Below, piece after piece: positions 51,876-60,921 of a stretch of 64,000 nucleotides of DNA. The translations under genes and the position numbers were made by a program. The notes under the pieces were generated by a model, which saw only the letters and a list, made by a program, of their open reading frames with translations, did no database searches and was not told the DNA's origin. The DNA lies in contig DINQ01000008.1 in NCBI GenBank assembly GCA_002426795.1, positions 186,001-250,000 on the forward strand, written 5' to 3'. The stretch comes from Bacteroidales bacterium UBA5536. Lineage in GTDB: Bacteria > Bacteroidota > Bacteroidia > Bacteroidales > F082. Numbering within the stretch: the first letter of the stretch is position 1; each line of letters starts with the position of its first letter.

Positions 51876-53906
51876 ATGAAGTTTAAACTCTTTTCCGATT
51901 TCAAACCCACCGGAGACCAGCCAGAAGCCATCCGTCAGCTTGTTGAAGGTCTTGAACGTGGCGATAAAGCCCAGACATTGCTTGGTGTTACCGGTTCTGG
52001 AAAAACATTTACCATGGCCAATGTCCTGGCTGAGATAAACCGACCTGCTTTGGTTCTGAGTCACAACAAAACACTTGCAGCTCAGTTATATGGCGAGTTT
52101 AAACAGTTTTTTCCAGAGAATGCTGTTGAGTATTTTGTCTCGTATTACGATTATTACCAGCCTGAAGCCTTTATTCCAACAACCAACACCTATATCGAAA
52201 AAGACCTTTCAATCAACGACGAAATCGAGAAGTTGCGCCTCAGCACGACTTCATCTCTACTTTCAGGCCGCCGCGATGTAATTGTTGTTAGCTCAGTATC
52301 ATGTATTTACGGGATTGGAAATCCTGATGATTTTAGCAGCAACGTGATTGTATTACAAACAAGGCAACATATTAGCCGCAACCTGTTGTTGCAGTCTTTG
52401 GTGAATGCCTTGTATAGCCGAACCGACATCGAGCTCACACACGGAAAGTTCAGGGTAAAAGGCGACACATTAGACATTTTCCCAGCTTATGCAGACATTG
52501 CTTACCGGCTGATTTTCTGGGGTGATGAAATTGAAACAATTGAGAGTTTTGATCCTGTTTCTGGCAAAAAGATTGAGAACTTTGGAGAACTGGCCATTTA
52601 CCCTGCCAATATTTTCGTAACTTCCCAGGACAAAATGAAGGAGGCCGTTTTTGAAATACAAGATGACCTTTTCAAACATGTCGCCTACTATAAAGAAATT
52701 GGCAAATATGAAGAGGCGAAACGACTAGAGGACCGCGTGACATACGATATTGAAATGATGCGCGAACTCGGCTATTGCAGCGGTATTGAAAACTACTCCC
52801 GCTATTTTGATGGCCGTAAACCCGGATCACGGCCTTTCTGTTTGTTGGACTATTTTCCGGATGACTATCTGACTATCATCGACGAAAGCCATGTAACTAT
52901 TCCACAAATAAGGGCCATGTATGGTGGTGACAGATCACGAAAACAGACACTGGTCGAATATGGCTTCAGATTACCCAGTGCACTGGATAACAGACCATTG
53001 AAGTTTGATGAATTTGAGTCGATCAGTGGCCAAACGGTATATGTCAGTGCAACTCCGGGCGATTACGAATTGCAACAAAGCGATGGAGTTTTTGTGGAAC
53101 AACTGATCCGACCAACAGGACTGCTTGACCCGTTGATTGAGGTGCGACCCAGCCTGAACCAGATTGACGATCTGTTAGATGAAATTGCTGGTGTTGTAGC
53201 TTCGAAACATCGCGTACTCGTTACTACACTCACCAAACGGATGGCAGAAGAATTAACCAAATACCTGAACAACCTCGACATTTCATCCCGATACATTCAC
53301 TCTGATATTGACACCATTGAACGTGTCGAAATTATGCATGGACTCAGGAGTGGCGTTTTTGATGTTTTGGTAGGTGTCAATCTGCTTCGCGAAGGACTTG
53401 ACCTTCCGGAGGTGAGCCTTGTTGCCATTCTGGATGCTGACAAAGAAGGCTTCCTCCGATCGGAAAGGTCTCTCACGCAAACAGCAGGTAGAGCAGCCCG
53501 AAACGCTGGCAGCAAGGTTATTATGTATGCCGATAAAATAACCAATTCGATGCAACGAACCATTGATGAGACCAACAGAAGGCGTGATAAGCAGATGGCT
53601 TATAACACAGAGCACAATATTACGCCTACAACCATCATCAAATCAATGAATCAGGCACTTGGCCAGGCATTGCACCCCGATGGTTCTTCTTACGTATCAG
53701 GAAAATCAGAAATTGCTAAAAATGTCGCTGCTGACCCGGTTGAAAAGTACATGAACACCAAACAATTGCAGAAAGCCATTTTGGATGCCAAAAAGCTGAT
53801 GGAGGCTGCTGTAAAGGAGTTAGATTTCATTGAAGCTGCCAAGCAAAGGGATGAAATTCAGCGATACGAATTACTTCTGAAAGAAAAAAAGGATTCAACT
53901 TACTGA
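51876..53906 (+). CDS. uvrB: Excinuclease ABC subunit B
   Basis: UvrB verifies damage in nucleotide excision repair with UvrA and UvrC. The 676-residue protein has Walker A GVTGSGKTFT at ~37-46, the beta-hairpin FVSYYDYYQPEAFIP, IDESHVTIPQ, helicase motif VLVGVNLLREGLDLPEV and QTAGRAARN. The C-terminal UVR motif is AVKELDFIEAAKQRDEI. Length is typical. A terminator follows. Confidence 0.97.
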   Translation: MKFKLFSDFKPTGDQPEAIRQLVEGLERGDKAQTLLGVTGSGKTFTMANVLAEINRPALVLSHNKTLAAQLYGEFKQFFPENAVEYFVSYYDYYQPEAFIPTTNTYIEKDLSINDEIEKLRLSTTSSLLSGRRDVIVVSSVSCIYGIGNPDDFSSNVIVLQTRQHISRNLLLQSLVNALYSRTDIELTHGKFRVKGDTLDIFPAYADIAYRLIFWGDEIETIESFDPVSGKKIENFGELAIYPANIFVTSQDKMKEAVFEIQDDLFKHVAYYKEIGKYEEAKRLEDRVTYDIEMMRELGYCSGIENYSRYFDGRKPGSRPFCLLDYFPDDYLTIIDESHVTIPQIRAMYGGDRSRKQTLVEYGFRLPSALDNRPLKFDEFESISGQTVYVSATPGDYELQQSDGVFVEQLIRPTGLLDPLIEVRPSLNQIDDLLDEIAGVVASKHRVLVTTLTKRMAEELTKYLNNLDISSRYIHSDIDTIERVEIMHGLRSGVFDVLVGVNLLREGLDLPEVSLVAILDADKEGFLRSERSLTQTAGRAARNAGSKVIMYADKITNSMQRTIDETNRRRDKQMAYNTEHNITPTTIIKSMNQALGQALHPDGSSYVSGKSEIAKNVAADPVEKYMNTKQLQKAILDAKKLMEAAVKELDFIEAAKQRDEIQRYELLLKEKKDSTY

Positions 53907-53935
53907 TTCCATTTTTAATTTAATTGAGATTTTCA

Positions 53936-53976
53936 GCGTAAATACATGTAATTAAGTTATTTACGCGTTTTTTCGA
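53936..53976 (+). terminator. Terminator after uvrB
   Basis: A 9-bp stem (GCGTAAATA / TATTTACGC) with a 13-nt loop is followed by GTTTTTTCG, 29 bp past the stop. Confidence 0.7.
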
Positions 53977-54052
53977 CTATTTATCAACTTTTTATTAACG
54001 ATCATTTGTAAATAACTTACATTTTTTTTTCCAAAACTCCCCTATAATTCCC

Positions 54053-54060
54053 TAATTTTG
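54053..54060 (+). promoter_or_regulatory. -7 promoter element of the polysaccharide locus
   Basis: TAATTTTG fits TAnnTTTG and lies 80 bp before the response-regulator start. The leader between them contains GACTA-CTT-TAGTC nested within AGGTGA/TCACCT, competing short hairpins. Confidence 0.4.
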
Positions 54061-54140
54061 CTTTAGATAGGTGAAATTTATTGACTACTTTAGTCACCTG
54101 CTAAGGAAAATAGGAAACTGAACAGAATTAACCGATTTAC

Positions 54141-54512
54141 ATGAAAAAGAAAATACTTGTAATTGATGACGAGTTAAGTATCAGAATGTTGCTTGACAAT
54201 TTTCTCAGCAAAACATACGATGTCATCACGCGCAACGACGGGATGGAAGGACTAAAATGGATGGAAGAGGGTAATATGCCCGATCTGGTTGTTGCTGATA
54301 TTCAAATGCCTAATTTGGATGGTTACGATTTTATTAAGAACGTAAGAGCAAGTGGCTTTTTCAAGGATGTACCGCTCATTATGTTGTCAGGAATCGAAAG
54401 TTCTCAGGAAAAAGTGAAATGCCTGAAGCTTGGTGCAAACGACTATATGGTAAAACCATTTAACCCGGAGGAGTTGTCTATTCGCATTGAGTTGCTGCTT
54501 GCACGTAAGTAA
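54141..54512 (+). CDS. Single-domain response regulator
   Basis: The 123-residue protein is one receiver domain with all key residues: acidic pair Asp9-Asp10, phospho-acceptor Asp53 in VVADIQMP, Ser83 in MLSGIE, and Lys105 in YMVKPF. There is no output domain, so it must act through partners, as Spo0F or CheY do. It starts the polysaccharide locus, 18 bp before a sugar transferase that carries a degenerate copy of the same domain. No histidine kinase is in the window. Confidence 0.92.
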   Translation: MKKKILVIDDELSIRMLLDNFLSKTYDVITRNDGMEGLKWMEEGNMPDLVVADIQMPNLDGYDFIKNVRASGFFKDVPLIMLSGIESSQEKVKCLKLGANDYMVKPFNPEELSIRIELLLARK

Positions 54513-54530
54513 TTTATATGATAGATCATC

Positions 54531-55733
54531 ATGGCAGATAAAAGTTTTCAAAAAATCAGTGTTCTTTATATCGGGGGATATCCCGGATTTTTGGAGCAAC
54601 TCAAACAATATCCTGAGCTGTTTGAGGTGTTGATTGCCGAAAACGGACTGATTGCCATGGGACAGCTGAAAGAACGGGAAGAAATTGCAGCAGTAATTTC
54701 TGAGGTATATCTTCCTGGCATGAATGGTATCGATATCGCCAGCATGCTCAAAGCGAAAAACATTCACGCAACTACACCTTTTATTTTGGTCTCACCAGAG
54801 ATTGATCCTAAAATTAGAGAACGTGCTTTCGCTGCCAGAATCAGTGATTATTACGAAGGTGAGTTATCTGCCGAGAAGCTCTTTCAACGCATTCATTACT
54901 TAACGATGATGAATGAGTACTTCAAAATTTCAAGAGATTCGAATGAGGAAACCCGTGAATACAAAATTCCCTGGAACAAACGTCTGTTCGACATTGTTGT
55001 GTCGTTGGGAGCCTTATTGGTTCTTTCGCCTCTACTTATTCTGGTAGCCATTGCTATTAGACTCGAGTCGAAGGGCAAGGTTTTTTATATGAGCAAGCGC
55101 GTTGGGACAGGTTACCGTATTTTTGACTTTTATAAGCTTCGTTCGATGCGTGTAGGTGCCGACGCTGCTTTGAAAGACCTCAAACACCTGAACCAATATA
55201 GTGCAGCTGGCAGCCAAAAAGAAACGGTTGCTGAACCAACTCCATCCGAATGTCCTCGATGTGCGCTTTTACCAGAAGGTGAAACCTGCTCACAGGTGCT
55301 GTATACGGAAGGACGTAAAATTTGTGAGTATTGGTATTTCGAATCGAAAAAAGAAAAAGCGACTTCCACATTTATTAAAATCAAAGATGACCCACGGGTT
55401 ACCAAGGTTGGAAAGTTTATTCGCAACACCAGTATTGATGAATTACCTCAGTTGATTAATGTGTTAAAAGGCGACATGTCGATTGTTGGCAACCGTCCTT
55501 TACCACTTTATGAAGCTGAGATGTTAACATCTGACGACTGGAGCGAGCGTTTTATGGGGCCCGCAGGAATTACCGGATTATGGCAGGTTGAAAAGCGGGG
55601 AAAGAAAGGTGAGATGTCGGAAGAAGAAAGAAAAGCACTTGATAATCAATATGCTAGAACATATTCGTTTTGGGGTGACATTAAATTAATTTTAAAGACA
55701 ATTCCAGCTCTTTTTCAAAAAGAAAACGTCTGA
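54531..55733 (+). CDS. Undecaprenyl-phosphate sugar phosphotransferase fused to a degenerate receiver domain
   Basis: Residues ~8-125 fold like a response-regulator receiver, but the acid pair is absent (VLYIGGYP), the phospho-acceptor position is Glu58 (VISEVYLPGMNG) and the Lys is lost. One membrane helix follows (~152-175). The sugar-transferase domain reads KRLFDIVVSLGALLVLSPLL, then FYKLRSMRVGAD, then IRNTSIDELPQLINVLKGDM and MSIVGNRPLPLYE. It transfers a sugar-1-phosphate to undecaprenyl phosphate, the first step of repeat-unit synthesis. An insert at ~222-280 contains four Cys (241, 244, 253, 265), a possible metal site. It follows the intact regulator. Confidence 0.88.
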   Translation: MADKSFQKISVLYIGGYPGFLEQLKQYPELFEVLIAENGLIAMGQLKEREEIAAVISEVYLPGMNGIDIASMLKAKNIHATTPFILVSPEIDPKIRERAFAARISDYYEGELSAEKLFQRIHYLTMMNEYFKISRDSNEETREYKIPWNKRLFDIVVSLGALLVLSPLLILVAIAIRLESKGKVFYMSKRVGTGYRIFDFYKLRSMRVGADAALKDLKHLNQYSAAGSQKETVAEPTPSECPRCALLPEGETCSQVLYTEGRKICEYWYFESKKEKATSTFIKIKDDPRVTKVGKFIRNTSIDELPQLINVLKGDMSIVGNRPLPLYEAEMLTSDDWSERFMGPAGITGLWQVEKRGKKGEMSEEERKALDNQYARTYSFWGDIKLILKTIPALFQKENV

Positions 55734-55845
55734 AACAGTTGAAAACACTTGTTTAAAACTATTTAATAACTAATTAACAATGATTTTTCAAAGACACGAA
55801 AATTTATCTAGCTTGCATGCAATAAAATCAACCAACGTAGCTACA

Positions 55846-56643
55846 ATGGCCGTGTCATTTGTAAAATCCAAATTTTGGTTCAAAAGTGCTGTATTATTTT
55901 TTGTTTTTGCTGGTGTTTTCCTTTTAAAGCAACAGGCAAATGCTCAAATTTATGCCAATGACGAATCGCGCTATTTCAACCCTTTGACAGACGATATTAC
56001 AAAACGTTTGCCAGATTTGCGTGTTATGATAGATTCGGCCATTGCCAATTCACCGGCTGTTCGTTACGAGGAACTAAAAGCCGATTATTACTATTATGAA
56101 CAAAAAACACAGGAACGTTATTGGCTTGAACATTTTAGTTTCAACCTCGACTGGAACTGGGGTAAATGGAATTTTCGCGACCGCGACGAATTAACCCGAG
56201 TTGATCGCTTTTATCTTAGCGAATCGTTCCGCGATAATTTTGCAATCGGATTTTATATCCGTTTCCCTTTTGCAACTCTGGTCGACAGAAGAAACCGAAT
56301 CAACAAGCAAAAAAAATGGATTGAACTTTCTTTGGTTCAACGTGATATCAACAGGAAATATGTCGAAAACCAAGTGATCGATTATTACAATATGATGATT
56401 CAGTGGCAAAACTACATTCGCATCTACAACCAATACCAAAAATTCACTGAGATTCAGATGCAAATGGCTCAGAATCAATTTTTAAATGGGGAAATCGGAA
56501 CGGCAGAATATACGCGTTTGAAAGAAATTCAAACACGTGGAGCAGTTGAATACCAACAGGCGATTGCTGAATTCAGCAAAAATTATCAATTCCTTGAAAT
56601 TTTGACCGGGATGAATTTTAACCTGATTAATGTGCTCAGATAG
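55846..56643 (+). CDS. TolC-like outer-membrane protein of the polysaccharide locus
   Basis: ATG 55846 gives a usable signal peptide ending AFLLKQQANAQ-like (FLLKQQANAQ); a longer start at 55780 is possible. The mature ~230 residues contain long helical stretches (VRYEELKADYYYYEQKTQE, then VENQVIDYYNMMIQWQNY, then MQMAQNQFLNGEIGTAEYTR), which resemble one half of a TolC-type repeat. A full TolC is ~430 aa, so this is a short version. It probably aids polysaccharide export through the outer membrane with the Wzz-type protein just downstream. Confidence 0.65.
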   Translation: MAVSFVKSKFWFKSAVLFFVFAGVFLLKQQANAQIYANDESRYFNPLTDDITKRLPDLRVMIDSAIANSPAVRYEELKADYYYYEQKTQERYWLEHFSFNLDWNWGKWNFRDRDELTRVDRFYLSESFRDNFAIGFYIRFPFATLVDRRNRINKQKKWIELSLVQRDINRKYVENQVIDYYNMMIQWQNYIRIYNQYQKFTEIQMQMAQNQFLNGEIGTAEYTRLKEIQTRGAVEYQQAIAEFSKNYQFLEILTGMNFNLINVLR

Positions 56644-56654
56644 AACTTAAAACA

Positions 56655-59459
56655 ATGGATATAGCTCAATTTATACGTGTATTCAGAAACAACCTGCTTT
56701 TGCTCATTGCAATACCCTTATTGCTTGCAGTTGTTGTTTACTACTTTACCAGAAATCAGGATCAGGTTTTCGAATCTGAAGCCATCATTTATACCGGTAT
56801 CACGACCGGCTATTCCATTGAATCAACCGCACAACGCCCCACCGACTTCTTCAGTACAAGCGCTCAATTTGATAACTTAATTAATCTCATTAATTCCAGA
56901 CAAACCATTGTTGAATCAGCAATCATGCTGCTTGCCCAAAATTTATCACTTGAATCATACAACACGCAGTATATCTCTCGCGAAAACTATGACAAGTTGC
57001 AAAAAATGGTTCCCAAACGCGTGAAAGACATGGTGGTTAAGAATGGTAAAGCTGGTGTTGAAAGAGAAAAGGAAGAACAAATCAGATCGCTCGAGAAAGA
57101 AATTAAAAGCCTCGAAAAAGAAATAACCAAGAAAAAAAGCAGAGCTCTTCTGGGAATGAATGGTGGTTATGAATCTGAAGCAAACCCCGACTCTCATATT
57201 GGCGTTAGCAAGCAAAACAGTATGGCTGCTAATACTTCAAGCTCCCAGGTTTCGCGCAAAACACATACTGTTCAAAGTGGAGAGTCTTTGCTTTCAATTT
57301 CCAGAAAATATGGAATCAGTTTAAGTAAGCTACGCGAAATGAATGACTTCACCAGCTCGCAGCTGAAAGTTGGTCAGACCATCATTCTGAGTGATGACAA
57401 TACTACGGGATACACTTCTACAGGTTACGACGATAAAGTTGTCAGCTTATATGATGACGACCAAACAATGGAAGATGTTGCCAGCCAGCCGGCAACAGAT
57501 TTATTTGAGCCTGAGTTTGTTGGTGACGATATGACCGGTTATACCCTTGACGAAGCGACTGGATCATATACCATTGAAAAAGATCCGATTATCCCAACCG
57601 GAGTGCGCAAAGATGATTTCTATCAAACCATTAAAAACTTCACCAATTATTATAATAGTAGCGACACGAATTTTATTTATGGATTGTTGCATTATGGACA
57701 AAGTCCGCATTACAGCATTAATTCCATCAAAACACTTCAAATTTACCGCATCAACAACAGTGACCTTGTCAAGTTAATCTACACATCAGATGATCCGGGT
57801 ATATGTCAGCAAACGCTGAAAATTATTTCGCATGTGTTTGTCAAAAACTACAAGTTGCTCAAAGAAAACCAGACTGATCTTGTTGTTGCCTATTTTAAAC
57901 GTCAGGTTGACTCTGCTGACCAACAATTGCAGGCTGCTGAAGATCGACTGTTGAAGTTCAACAAGAAGAACAACATCATCAATTACGCGGAACAAACGAA
58001 ATATATTGCTGCCCAGAAAGAAGATCTGGACCTTTACTATCAGAACGAACAGGTTAGGATGGCACAATCATCTGCTTCTTTGCGTGAACTGGAAACGAAA
58101 CTCACCCGACGCGACAGTATCTATCTGAAAAGTGATATGATCAATCAGAAGAGAAAGCAGTTTGCTGACGTAACTGAAAAAATTCTGATCAATGAACTAG
58201 CGGAAGATTATGACCAGCGAATGGCGACCGAAATTGGCAAATTACGCAAGGAATCAGACCGTTTGCGCGATGAAATAAAGCTATACGTGGATCAGTTGTA
58301 TCTTTATAGTCATTCAACCCAAGGTTTACCTATTGCGACACTGCTCGAAGAATGGCTGAAAAATGCACTTACTTATGAAGAAGCCAAAGCCAGTTTGGTT
58401 GTTTTATCGAGGCGCAAAATGGACTTTGTACGCACCTACCAGCGATTTGCTCCACTTGGTGCCATGCTGAAACGAATCGAACGTGAAATTACCGTAGCTG
58501 AACAATCGTACCTGGAGTTGCTAAGAAGTTTGAATCTTGCCAAAATGAGGCAACAAAACTTGCAGATGGCGACCAACATTCGAATAGTCGATCCGCCATA
58601 TTTCCCGCTGCAGGCAAGAGCTTCGAAAGCAAAGTATCTTGTGATTGCAGCCTTCATGATTGGCTTCCTGTTAGTTGCCTTTATTATCCTTGTACTTGAA
58701 TATTTTGACGCATCGATTAAGAGTCCGGAACGCGTGGAAGAAAATGTAGGCGTAAAGCTGGGAGGTGCATTCCCCTATCTGGGTTCTAATGTACAAATGC
58801 AGGACATGGTATTTGTGACCAACAGGTTAATAGAAATGGTGATACAAAACCTAAAAATGAAATTAACTCACCAGGCTATTTACCCTGCCCAAAAGCCCTA
58901 TTTGGTGCTGTTGTTTAGTACACAGGAAAAAACAGGTAAAAGTTTCCTCTCTGCCAAAATAGCAAACAAACTGCGTACTTATGGCGATAAAGTGCTGGTG
59001 CTAAACTATTCAAACGGTGAATATCAGCCAGAAGAAGAGGATTATAATTTTGCTTTTAACTACCAGATCAAAGAAGATTTTGCCAAGGTAACAAGCCTCA
59101 AAGACCTGATCTCCAGCAATTCACTACGTAAAGACAATTACCAGTATGACTACATTTTGCTGGAAATACCTTCAATTGTAAACCATAACTATCCTATGGA
59201 ATTGATGCAGGATGTAGATGCTTCAATTCTCATGGTTAAGTCGTCCAGTCACTGGAATAAAGCCGATAAAAGCGCTCTGGAACTGCTCAAGAGTGTATTG
59301 CGTGAAGAACCAATTGTGATTTTAAATGAAGCAGAAGAATATGCAATTGAAGAAATCATGTCAGGTGTAAAAGTAAAAAAGACATCACCAGTCTGGAAAA
59401 AAGTGAAACATGTGGTTACCTATCCCTCGCGCCTTAGAATACAGGTGAAAGAAAACTGA
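56655..59459 (+). CDS. Wzz/Wzc-type chain-length protein with periplasmic LysM and degenerate kinase domain
   Basis: The 934-residue protein has membrane helices at ~11-31 and ~659-681 enclosing a large periplasmic region, the polysaccharide co-polymerase layout. A LysM repeat lies at ~203-246 (THTVQSGESLLSISRKYGIS, then LKVGQTIIL), preceded by a Lys/Glu-rich coiled coil. Long helices at ~400-640 match the Wzz extension. The cytosolic C-terminus resembles BY-kinase, but Walker A reads STQEKTGKS and the A' and B Asp residues are missing (VLVLNYSN, YILLEIPS). It has no Tyr-rich tail. It likely controls length and export, probably without kinase activity. Confidence 0.85.
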   Translation: MDIAQFIRVFRNNLLLLIAIPLLLAVVVYYFTRNQDQVFESEAIIYTGITTGYSIESTAQRPTDFFSTSAQFDNLINLINSRQTIVESAIMLLAQNLSLESYNTQYISRENYDKLQKMVPKRVKDMVVKNGKAGVEREKEEQIRSLEKEIKSLEKEITKKKSRALLGMNGGYESEANPDSHIGVSKQNSMAANTSSSQVSRKTHTVQSGESLLSISRKYGISLSKLREMNDFTSSQLKVGQTIILSDDNTTGYTSTGYDDKVVSLYDDDQTMEDVASQPATDLFEPEFVGDDMTGYTLDEATGSYTIEKDPIIPTGVRKDDFYQTIKNFTNYYNSSDTNFIYGLLHYGQSPHYSINSIKTLQIYRINNSDLVKLIYTSDDPGICQQTLKIISHVFVKNYKLLKENQTDLVVAYFKRQVDSADQQLQAAEDRLLKFNKKNNIINYAEQTKYIAAQKEDLDLYYQNEQVRMAQSSASLRELETKLTRRDSIYLKSDMINQKRKQFADVTEKILINELAEDYDQRMATEIGKLRKESDRLRDEIKLYVDQLYLYSHSTQGLPIATLLEEWLKNALTYEEAKASLVVLSRRKMDFVRTYQRFAPLGAMLKRIEREITVAEQSYLELLRSLNLAKMRQQNLQMATNIRIVDPPYFPLQARASKAKYLVIAAFMIGFLLVAFIILVLEYFDASIKSPERVEENVGVKLGGAFPYLGSNVQMQDMVFVTNRLIEMVIQNLKMKLTHQAIYPAQKPYLVLLFSTQEKTGKSFLSAKIANKLRTYGDKVLVLNYSNGEYQPEEEDYNFAFNYQIKEDFAKVTSLKDLISSNSLRKDNYQYDYILLEIPSIVNHNYPMELMQDVDASILMVKSSSHWNKADKSALELLKSVLREEPIVILNEAEEYAIEEIMSGVKVKKTSPVWKKVKHVVTYPSRLRIQVKEN

Positions 59460-59465
59460 TAAAAA

Positions 59466-60896
59466 GTGAATGCACTTCTGAAGAAAATACTCTCCAGCAA
59501 TAATTTTTTATCGTTGGCAAACAATGGCCTTGTCGCCATTTTTGGTTTTCTAAGTTTTCTTCTTCTGGTGCGTATCTTGTCTCAGGAAACATTCGGTGAA
59601 TGGATCCTTTTTATCACAGCCGGAAACTTCATTGATATGCTGCGGTTTGGAATAACTCGAACTGCTTTGGTTAGATTCCTTTCAGGAGCATCAGAAAAAG
59701 AAGCCGAACAGCTAATGGGAGCCAATTACAGCATTAACCTTATTTCAACTGCAATCATTGCGGCATTGATAGTAGGTGCTTATATGCTCTTTCCTGGCCC
59801 ACTCGAAGCGTCAGGTTTTGGCATGTTTTTCAAATGGTATCCATTGCTTTCATTCCTTACCTTAGGCTTCAACAATGCCCAAAGTGTGCTGCAGGCCAGG
59901 ATGAAGTTTGACAGAATGCTATATTTGCGCATTATCAATGTTGGTAGTTTTATGCTTTTTTTATGCGTGAATTTCTTCCTGAAATATGACATTGATGTTG
60001 TACTGTTTGCCTACCTCGCCACAAATTTTTTAAGTTCATTGGTTGCTAGCTTTTCCAATTGGGATGGAATCCGGTATTTGTTTAGAGCCACAAAAAATGC
60101 ATCCTCTACTATTCTTGATTTCGGAAAATATACCACTGGTACACTTATTGGCAGCAATTTGCTCAAGAGCTCCGACACATTTATCATTGGCCTCAGTCCG
60201 TTCCTCGGCACAACAGGCGTTGCGCTTTACAGTATTCCACTTAAGCTTACTGAAATTATTGAAATTCCGCTTCGTAGTTTCACTGCCACAGCTTTTCCCG
60301 ATATGTCAAGGGCATCAATCATGAAAGACAATGAAGGTGTAAAATCAATTTTTTATGCCAATGCAGGTGGCATGACCTTTTTGATGGTTCCTTTGATGAT
60401 TTTCAGTTTCATTTTTGCTGAGCAAATTGTCTACATACTTGGGGGAAAGGATTATATTATTACGGCGAATATCTTCAGAATCTTTTGCATTTATGGCTTG
60501 TTGTTGCCAATCGATCGTTTTATTGGCGTTGCTTTAGACAGCGTAAATCAGCCACGGCTCAATTTTTATAAAGTAGTTTATATGGCCGCTGCCAATATTA
60601 TTGGAGACTCTGTTGTTGTATTTGGATTTGCCGCTTCTTTTTTAGGATTTTCGTGGCTGGTTTTACTATTAAATGGCGTAATGCCAGACGTTGCCTACAA
60701 GCTTGCTCATGGCTTTACTATGGTGAGAACACTCGAATGGGTAGCTATTGTAACCATTCTTTTTACAATTATTGGTATCGTTGTTGGATATTCATATTTA
60801 AATAAAGCACTTAAACTAAGATTTATCGATATATTTGTGATTGGTTACTCATCAGGAAAAAAAATGATTAAATCAACACTGAATCGAATTTCATAA
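59466..60896 (+). CDS. Lipid-linked oligosaccharide flippase, Wzx-like
   Basis: A 476-residue membrane protein with about 12-14 helices of the MATE/polysaccharide-transporter type. It begins with GTG at 59466 (KKILSSNNFLSLANNGLVAIFG), seven bases after the Wzz stop. Internal features such as TTGVALYSIPLKLTEI fit the family. It moves undecaprenyl-linked repeat units to the periplasmic face. It lies between the chain-length protein and the polymerase. Confidence 0.88.
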   Translation: MNALLKKILSSNNFLSLANNGLVAIFGFLSFLLLVRILSQETFGEWILFITAGNFIDMLRFGITRTALVRFLSGASEKEAEQLMGANYSINLISTAIIAALIVGAYMLFPGPLEASGFGMFFKWYPLLSFLTLGFNNAQSVLQARMKFDRMLYLRIINVGSFMLFLCVNFFLKYDIDVVLFAYLATNFLSSLVASFSNWDGIRYLFRATKNASSTILDFGKYTTGTLIGSNLLKSSDTFIIGLSPFLGTTGVALYSIPLKLTEIIEIPLRSFTATAFPDMSRASIMKDNEGVKSIFYANAGGMTFLMVPLMIFSFIFAEQIVYILGGKDYIITANIFRIFCIYGLLLPIDRFIGVALDSVNQPRLNFYKVVYMAAANIIGDSVVVFGFAASFLGFSWLVLLLNGVMPDVAYKLAHGFTMVRTLEWVAIVTILFTIIGIVVGYSYLNKALKLRFIDIFVIGYSSGKKMIKSTLNRIS

Positions 60897-60921
60897 CTAA
60901 GATACAGATTTTAAGACTTTT

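Noticed and set aside
56655..59459. LysM taken as sign of a secreted wall hydrolase
   Set aside because: The repeat is embedded in a two-helix Wzz-type protein with no hydrolase domain.
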